Below are positions 59,239 through 64,000 of a stretch of DNA of 64,000 nt, piece by piece. The translations under genes were made by a program, and so were the position numbers. Source of the DNA: Streptomyces hokutonensis (GTDB lineage: Bacteria; Actinomycetota; Actinomycetes; Streptomycetales; Streptomycetaceae); the NCBI RefSeq assembly GCF_000376565.1, contig NZ_BARG01000093.1, positions 1 through 64,000 on the forward strand. The letters are read 5' to 3'. A model generated the notes under the pieces. It was given only the letters and a program-made list of their open reading frames with translations, did not search any database and was not told the origin of the DNA. How positions within the stretch are numbered: the first letter of the stretch is position 1; each line of letters starts with the position of its first letter.

Positions 59239-60183
59239 TCAGCCGTCCGGCCGTTGCCCGCGGTACTGCGCCGGGGTCATGCCGTAGGCCTTGCGGAAGG
59301 CCTGGCTGAAGTGGGTGGCGCTGACGAACCCCCACCGGGCGGCCACGGCGGCGATGGTCCGGTCGGCCGCCGATGGGCGGGCGAGTTCGGCTCTGCACGA
59401 CTCGAGTCGGCGCCGGCGTATCCAGCCGCCGACCGTGGTGTCGTGCTCGTGGAAGAGCTTGTGCAGATAGCGCAGGGAGACACCATGTGCGTCGGCGAGG
59501 GCTTGGGGGGAGAGTTCGGGCTCACCGAGGCGGGTCTCGATGGTGGCCTTGACCCGGTCGAACAGCGTGGCCTCCTGCGCACCGGGCGGTTCCGTGGTGG
59601 TCAGCCGGTCCGCGGCCAAGGTGGCGAGGAGGTCGGCGACGGCGCGGGCGAGTTCCTCGCGGGCGGCCGGTGCGACCGCGCCGATCTCCTGCGCCAGTCC
59701 GGACAGGAGCGGGAGCAGGAACGCGGCCGGCCCCTCGGGCGCGTTGCCGATGACCTTCGCGGTGACCCGGCGTATCTCCGCCTCGCCCAGCCTCAGCAAC
59801 GGGCGCGGAACCATCAGGACCCGCGCTCGCTGATGCTCCGGCAGGACGAGACTGAAGGGCCGGCTCGCGTCGTAGAAGGCCAGGACTCCGGGGTACAGGT
59901 CTGCCGAGCGGCCGTCCTGCAACAGCCGGGCCCGGCCGTCGAGTTGCAGCCGGGCGAACACGTGGTCGTGGCCGTCGGCCGCGGCGTCCCGAGGCGTCCG
60001 GACGACCCGCACGGCGTCGGACTCCTCGGTCGCGACCTGGAGCGTGCCCAGTCGCAGCACCTGGAGGGAGCCCCGCCAGGACTCCGGGTCCGAACGAGCG
60101 ACCAGGCCGAGACCGCCGTAGACCGTCGACAGAGCCCGCTTCCACGACCACAGCCCGTCCACGGTGGTCAAGTTGCCCGGCAC
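59239..60183 (-). CDS. AraC-family transcriptional regulator
   Basis: A 314-residue regulator with an AraC_binding_2-like N-terminal sensor and a C-terminal AraC HTH. The HTH shows SPQALADAHGVSLRYLHKLF, DTTVGGWIRRRRLESCRAEL, then WGFVSATHFSQAFRKAYGMT with the final PAQYR. Start is GTG 60183, overlapping the 3' end of the next AraC gene by 16 bases. It probably controls the HSL hydrolase at 58048-59019 downstream. The neighbouring AraC gene is a paralogue. Confidence 0.93.
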   Translation of the reverse strand: MPGNLTTVDGLWSWKRALSTVYGGLGLVARSDPESWRGSLQVLRLGTLQVATEESDAVRVVRTPRDAAADGHDHVFARLQLDGRARLLQDGRSADLYPGVLAFYDASRPFSLVLPEHQRARVLMVPRPLLRLGEAEIRRVTAKVIGNAPEGPAAFLLPLLSGLAQEIGAVAPAAREELARAVADLLATLAADRLTTTEPPGAQEATLFDRVKATIETRLGEPELSPQALADAHGVSLRYLHKLFHEHDTTVGGWIRRRRLESCRAELARPSAADRTIAAVAARWGFVSATHFSQAFRKAYGMTPAQYRGQRPDG

Positions 60184-61193
60184 CAGTCCTCCTCAGCGAA
60201 GCGCCGGGCCCGCTCGTCCCGCAGCCAGTCGGTGGGGGAGACGCCGTACTCCCGGCGGAAAGCCCGTGCGAAGTGAGCGGTGCCGCTGAACCCCCAGCGC
60301 CGGGCGACGCTGCCCATGCTCGCGGCGCCGGTCAGTTCCCTGCGGCACTCCTGGAGCCGGAGCCGACGAATCCAGCGGCCGACGGTCGTGCCCTCCTGCT
60401 CGAACAGCCGGTGCAGATATCGCGCCGAGATGCCGTGGGCCCGGGCGATGACGGCGGGTGTGAGGCCAGGCTCCGCCAGGTGCCAGCGGATGAACCTCTG
60501 GACGCGCAGCAGGAGCACCCGGTCGGCGCCGGGCAGTTCGGCCGGTTCCTCGCCCAGTTGTTGCGCCGCGGTCGCGGCCAGCAGGCCCACGGCGCTTTCG
60601 GCCAGCCGCTCGGCGACCGGTCCGGAGTAGGACTCGGAGGTGTCCGCGAGACGCGACATGAACGGTGAGAGCAGGGCGGCGAGCCCGCCCACCGGACGCA
60701 GGGCCCGCGCCGTGATCCGTCCCAGGGCCGCCTCCGGCTGGCCGAGGAGACACCGCGGCACGGCGAAGATCTTCAGCTGGAACCGCTGCGGAAACCGCGT
60801 GCGGAACGGACGGACGGTCTCGAAGAACGCGAGGTCACCGGGACGGAGTTCCGTGTAACGGCCGTCCTGTTCGACCTGAGCGGTGCCGCTGCTCTGCACG
60901 GCGACGAGCACCTGACCGCCGTCGCCGCGGGCGACGAAGTGCGGGGCCCGGTGGACCTCTCCCGGATCGCAGTCGACCGTGGTGATCTGGAGTTCGCCCA
61001 GTCGGTCCGTACGCATCGTGGCGTCGTACGTCCCGCTCTCCGTGGCGATGTCCATCCCCACCAACGTGGCGAGCACGGCGTCGTGCCAGAACTCCAGACT
61101 TTCGCCGGCCGGTACGGAACTCGTGGAGAGCACCTGGCCGCGTCGCCTCGTCGTGGGGTCGTTCCCTGTGAAGGAATCGTAGAAGGCTGACAT
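60168..61193 (-). CDS. AraC-family transcriptional regulator
   Basis: A 341-residue AraC protein. Start ATG 61193 is preferred; an earlier start at 61229 would enter the stop region of the hydrolase gene. The N-terminal part (GESLEFWHDAVLATLVGMDI, FEQ-like sensor) belongs to the AraC_binding_2 group. The HTH is LTPAVIARAHGISARYLHRL, GTTVGRWIRRLRLQECRREL and WGFSGTAHFARAFRREYGVS with PTDWLRD. It overlaps the next AraC gene. It likely controls the flanking Cys-hydrolase (61229-62218), the second AraC gene and the Ser-hydrolase. Confidence 0.93.
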   Translation of the reverse strand: MSAFYDSFTGNDPTTRRRGQVLSTSSVPAGESLEFWHDAVLATLVGMDIATESGTYDATMRTDRLGELQITTVDCDPGEVHRAPHFVARGDGGQVLVAVQSSGTAQVEQDGRYTELRPGDLAFFETVRPFRTRFPQRFQLKIFAVPRCLLGQPEAALGRITARALRPVGGLAALLSPFMSRLADTSESYSGPVAERLAESAVGLLAATAAQQLGEEPAELPGADRVLLLRVQRFIRWHLAEPGLTPAVIARAHGISARYLHRLFEQEGTTVGRWIRRLRLQECRRELTGAASMGSVARRWGFSGTAHFARAFRREYGVSPTDWLRDERARRFAEEDWCRAT

Positions 61194-61228
61194 ACCCGTC
61201 AGCCTGCCTTCGGCCGGGGGCGGACGCA

Positions 61229-62218
61229 TCAGTCGGTCGACTGGTCCTCGCCACGCAGCAGTTCGCGCAGAAAGGCGACGCCCTGCCGCACGGCCGCGCG
61301 CGTCGGCGGACTGTCACGCAGTGCGGCCAGCGAGACGAAGTCGTGGACCGTGCCCAGGAACCGGGTCGAGGTCACCTCGACCCCGGCCAGGCGCAGCCGG
61401 TCCGCATACTGCTCACCCTCGTCCCGCGTCACATCGGCCTCCGCCGTGATCAGCAGGGCCGGCGGCAACCCCGCCAGCTCGGCCGGGCCGGCGCGCGACG
61501 GGGAAGCGGTCGGCCGGGCCAGGTCCCGGGGATCGTCGCTGTACTGCCGCCAGTACCCGCGCAGGGCCTCCCGGGTGAGCAGATAGCCCTCGGCGAACTG
61601 CCGTTGGGAGGCGCTGGCGCAGTGTGCGTCGGTGATCGGGTAGTACAGCAGCTGGGCACTGATCCGCGGGCCGCCGCGCGACTTCACCAGCATGGTGAGC
61701 GCGATGGCCAGGGTGGCGCCCGCGCAGTCCCCGGCCACCGCCAGCCGGTCGGCGTCCAGCTGCAGTTCGGCCGCGTGGCGGACCGCCCACTCCATGAGGG
61801 CGTAGCACTCCTCGACGGCCACGGGGTAGCGGGCCTCGGGGGCGCGGCTGTACTCGGGTACCACGGCGGCCACTCCCGCGCCGAGTACGAACTCGCTGAT
61901 GAGCCGGGCGTGGGTCTGCGCGTCTCCCAGCATCCACCGGCCGCCGTGGACGTAGAAGAGGACGGGAAGCGGCCCCCGTACTCCGCGCGGTCGGAAGATC
62001 CAGAAGCCCACCAGGCCTGACGGTCCCACGGGCGCCGCGTGGAAGGAGGCGTCCACCGCGAAGTCCTCCACCCGGTGGACCTGGGACTCCGTCAGAGCCT
62101 GTCGGCCGGCGGCCGGCGACAACTCGTGCAGAAAGGGCGGTGCCGAGGACGCCTCGACCAGGCGCTGCACCAGCGGATCGAGCGTCAGGAAGGAGGGATG
62201 CCGTCCGTCCGGTTCCAT
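61229..62218 (-). CDS. HSL-type alpha/beta hydrolase with cysteine in place of the catalytic serine
   Basis: A 329-residue hydrolase in which the nucleophile elbow reads GDCAGA (Cys165, codon TGC) instead of GDSAGG; the oxyanion motif is HGGR (91-94) instead of HGGG. The acid Asp262 (TAEADVTRDEG) and His292 (GTVHDFVSL) remain, so a Cys-Asp-His triad is predicted. ATG 62218 follows GAGAGG. The rest, including the cap and PEYSRAPEARYPVAVEECYA, follows the family and matches the Ser-type paralogue at 58048-59019. It may be a thiol hydrolase or acyltransferase, or inactive. See findings. Confidence 0.92.
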   Translation of the reverse strand: MEPDGRHPSFLTLDPLVQRLVEASSAPPFLHELSPAAGRQALTESQVHRVEDFAVDASFHAAPVGPSGLVGFWIFRPRGVRGPLPVLFYVHGGRWMLGDAQTHARLISEFVLGAGVAAVVPEYSRAPEARYPVAVEECYALMEWAVRHAAELQLDADRLAVAGDCAGATLAIALTMLVKSRGGPRISAQLLYYPITDAHCASASQRQFAEGYLLTREALRGYWRQYSDDPRDLARPTASPSRAGPAELAGLPPALLITAEADVTRDEGEQYADRLRLAGVEVTSTRFLGTVHDFVSLAALRDSPPTRAAVRQGVAFLRELLRGEDQSTD

Positions 62219-62239
62219 GCGATGGCCGCCTCTCGCCCG

Positions 62240-64000
62240 TCACTTCTCGCACACGAGGAGATCGCGCAGTTGGTGGCGGCTGCTGATGCCGAGTTTGGGA
62301 TAGACGTTGTAGAGGTGCGAACCCACGGTACGCGGCGAGAGGAACAGCTGTTCTCCGATCTCGCGGTTGGACAGGCCGTCCGCGGCCAGCCGTACGATCT
62401 GCCGTTGCTGGGCGGTCAGTTCGACCAGTGGATCCGTCGATGCGGGAGCCTCGGCCACCCCGCTCGCGCGCAGCTCGCCGCGGGCCGACTCGGCGAGGTG
62501 CCGGGTGCCGAGCCGGGTGGCCGCTTCCAGTACGACGGTCAGCTGGGCGCGGGCTTCCAGCGGCCTCCTGCGTCGGCGCAGCCAGATCGCGTAGTCCAGG
62601 CGGGCTTGGGCCCGTTCCAGGGGCCAGCGGGCCGCCTCCGGATTGACCACGGCCAGCTGGAAGTGGTGCTCGGGGTCCGCGTCGGCGTCGACCAGTGCCG
62701 CCGCGTGGTGCATGAGCAGCGTCATCCGGGTCGTCGGCCGGGCGCCCTGGCTGCGCCGGACCCGTGCCAGGACGTGCGCCGCTTCCCGTTGCCGGCCCGT
62801 GCGATGGGCGGCGGCGGCAAGTTCGGCGATGCAGCGGGGCGAGAGGAAGGGGTCGAGGGGATCGCCGGCGTCGGTGAACAGCGTCCGCAGGTGCCGGAAG
62901 GAGCCCTCCCCGTCCCCGAGGACCATGGCCGTCAGACCGCAGGCCCGCAGCATCCGGGCATGCGTGGCGCGGTTCTCGTGGAGGCTGACGGAGCGCCAGT
63001 TCGGGCCGGTGAACCGGGTGCCCGGCACACTGTCGCCGCGCAGCGCGCGCAGGGTCGTACCCAGGGCTTCGAGGTCCATCTCGACGCGGGTCCACCGGTG
63101 GACGGCTGCGTACGAGAGTCCCTCCTCGATCAGGGACTCGGCCTCGGCCCAGCGTCCGAGACCGAGGAGCGTCTCCACCTCGGCCGCGAGGGTCCAGGCG
63201 AGCGGGCCCAGCGCACCTTGCGCGCGCAGGCGCTCGCCCGCCTGCCGGAACTGCTCCGCGCACAGGTCCGACTCGTCGGTGTGGCGGGCGAGCGAGGCGG
63301 CCGTGAGCAGCCTGGCCGGCCGGCCCAGACCGGGCGTGGTCGAGGCGAGCGCCGTCAGAGAGGCGAGGACGTCGGTGTGCTGCCCGCCGTCCTCGGGCAC
63401 CCGGCCGAGGAAGGATCCCAACTGCGCCCAGTGTTCCGGGAGTCCGGACTGGCGGGCGATGCCCGTCGCCACGGCCGCCAGGGCGAAGGCCGTCGTGCCG
63501 TCGCTGTCCGGCGTCTGCCGCGCCACCTCCAGCAGGAGGTCGAACGCCTCTCGCTGAAACGTCAGCAACGACAGTGCCTCAGCCATGGCGCAGGCCGCGA
63601 CACTCACCATCTCCGGGTCCCGGTTCGCCTGGCCCTGTGCCGTGTACAGCTCGCGCACCCATGCCGGGTCTCCGACGTCGCTCGCGGCGGTTAGCGCCGC
63701 GGTGAGACGGCGGGCGCGGTCGTGGTCGAGGGGGCTGAGGAGCGCGGCCCGCTCCAGTGCGCGGGCCGCGGTGAAGCGGTCACCCCGGACGGAAGCGGCT
63801 TCCAGGGCCGCGGCGACGGACTCGTCCGGACCGACGGTGGCCGCGGCCAGGTGCGACGGGCCGTGGGCGGACACGGCGGCCAGATCCCGGTGGGCCCGTC
63901 GGCGCAGTTGCGCGGGCTGCCGGTGGTAGGTCGCCGTACGCGTCAGCGGGTTGCAGAAGTCCAGTCTTCCCTCGGCGATGGTGATCAGCCCCGCCGCCTC
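62240..64000 (-). CDS. LAL-type LuxR regulator, 5' part outside window
   Basis: The C-terminal 586 codons of a large LuxR-family (MalT/LAL-type) regulator whose N-terminal ATPase lies beyond 64000. Visible parts are a long helical, TPR-like middle (ERAALLSPLDHDRARRLTAA, CAEQFRQAGERLRAQGALGP, repeated Leu/Ala helices) and a C-terminal LuxR HTH (LTAQQRQIVRLAADGLSNRE, IGEQLFLSPRTVGSHLYNVY). The frame continues upstream of 63874, for example LDFCNPLTRTATYHRQ, with no start codon in view, so the gene is incomplete. It ends 22 bases before the Cys-hydrolase start (62218) and could co-regulate the hydrolase cluster. Confidence 0.93.
   Translation of the reverse strand, partial: EAAGLITIAEGRLDFCNPLTRTATYHRQPAQLRRRAHRDLAAVSAHGPSHLAAATVGPDESVAAALEAASVRGDRFTAARALERAALLSPLDHDRARRLTAALTAASDVGDPAWVRELYTAQGQANRDPEMVSVAACAMAEALSLLTFQREAFDLLLEVARQTPDSDGTTAFALAAVATGIARQSGLPEHWAQLGSFLGRVPEDGGQHTDVLASLTALASTTPGLGRPARLLTAASLARHTDESDLCAEQFRQAGERLRAQGALGPLAWTLAAEVETLLGLGRWAEAESLIEEGLSYAAVHRWTRVEMDLEALGTTLRALRGDSVPGTRFTGPNWRSVSLHENRATHARMLRACGLTAMVLGDGEGSFRHLRTLFTDAGDPLDPFLSPRCIAELAAAAHRTGRQREAAHVLARVRRSQGARPTTRMTLLMHHAAALVDADADPEHHFQLAVVNPEAARWPLERAQARLDYAIWLRRRRRPLEARAQLTVVLEAATRLGTRHLAESARGELRASGVAEAPASTDPLVELTAQQRQIVRLAADGLSNREIGEQLFLSPRTVGSHLYNVYPKLGISSRHQLRDLLVCEK

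Noticed and set aside
1..64000. CRISPR arrays, insertion sequences, rRNA genes and tRNA genes
   Set aside because: I looked for regular direct repeats, transposase-like proteins with terminal repeats and tRNA/rRNA features and found none convincing. GGTTCGAAC at about 25385 resembles a T-loop but has no matching acceptor stem or anticodon arm.

Overview
The window is high-GC actinobacterial DNA, almost certainly Streptomyces. Lineage-typical genes include a WhiB-like protein, an SsgA-like sporulation regulator paired with a DUF5133 gene, a SapA-like spore-associated secreted protein, STAS-domain regulators, and an Hsp18-type heat-shock gene facing a RheA-like gene across the RheA operator TGTCATC-N5-GATGACA. 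Many accessory catabolic genes, dense transcription factors and about ten broken genes suggest a chromosome-arm-like region rather than core genome.

Layout. (1) 1-16.5 kb is a sugar and polysaccharide region: a sugar ABC importer (permease cut by the window edge, binding protein) facing a LacI regulator across a palindromic operator, a DUF4232 lipoprotein, a secreted type-B carboxylesterase, a secreted GH3 glycosidase, a ROK regulator, a secreted GH27 alpha-galactosidase and a secreted GH95-like alpha-fucosidase. The GH27 and GH95 genes share an operator-like element. The GH3, GH27 and GH95 genes each carry a rare TTA (bldA) leucine codon close to the start. (2) 16.5-30 kb is a mosaic of small genes and decayed genes: a VOC and DHFR-like pair, an SMI1/KNR4 fragment, a STAS protein, an HhH-GPD protein, SsgA/DUF5133, a wrecked STAS-ANTAR gene, WhiB, a YbdK-type carboxylate-amine ligase, a SapA-like protein, two DUF2267 genes, hsp18 and rheA. 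(3) 30-32.7 kb holds a MarR regulator facing a periplasmic-type binding protein across three related inverted repeats. (4) 32.8-39.4 kb is an oxidative catabolic module. An operon (internally deleted P450, ferredoxin, ferredoxin reductase, intact P450) and a flavin hydroxylase plus C-C-hydrolase-like pair flank a TetR gene, and three similar palindromes sit at the two promoters.

(5) 39.5-40.4 kb encodes a secreted ribosome-inactivating protein (ricin A / Shiga-type N-glycosidase fold). All five hallmark active-site positions are visible and the protein ends in -KDEL, the eukaryotic ER-retrieval tetrapeptide. This is the most striking gene in the window. (6) 40.6-43.6 kb is an EamA transporter, PaiB-like and B3/B4-domain operon facing an XRE-cupin regulator. 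(7) 43.6-47.7 kb is a second, complete sugar ABC importer (binding protein, permease, ATPase) translationally coupled to a class-C beta-lactamase-like esterase. (8) 48-55 kb holds two nitronate-monooxygenase-like flavoproteins, two LysR regulators, a tautomerase-like protein, an MBL-fold protein and an MFS exporter. The second LysR appears to have matching binding sites at two promoters. (9) 55-64 kb holds HSL-type alpha/beta hydrolases, two AraC regulators, a further alpha/beta hydrolase and the 3' part of a large LuxR-family (LAL) regulator. One HSL-type hydrolase has cysteine where the catalytic serine should be.

Working together: the extracellular glycosidases and esterase would release sugars from plant-type polysaccharide for the two importers, the P450/hydroxylase module would oxidise aromatic or alkaloid-like substrates, and the secreted RIP points to interaction with a eukaryote. 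These functional links are inference from families and gene order.
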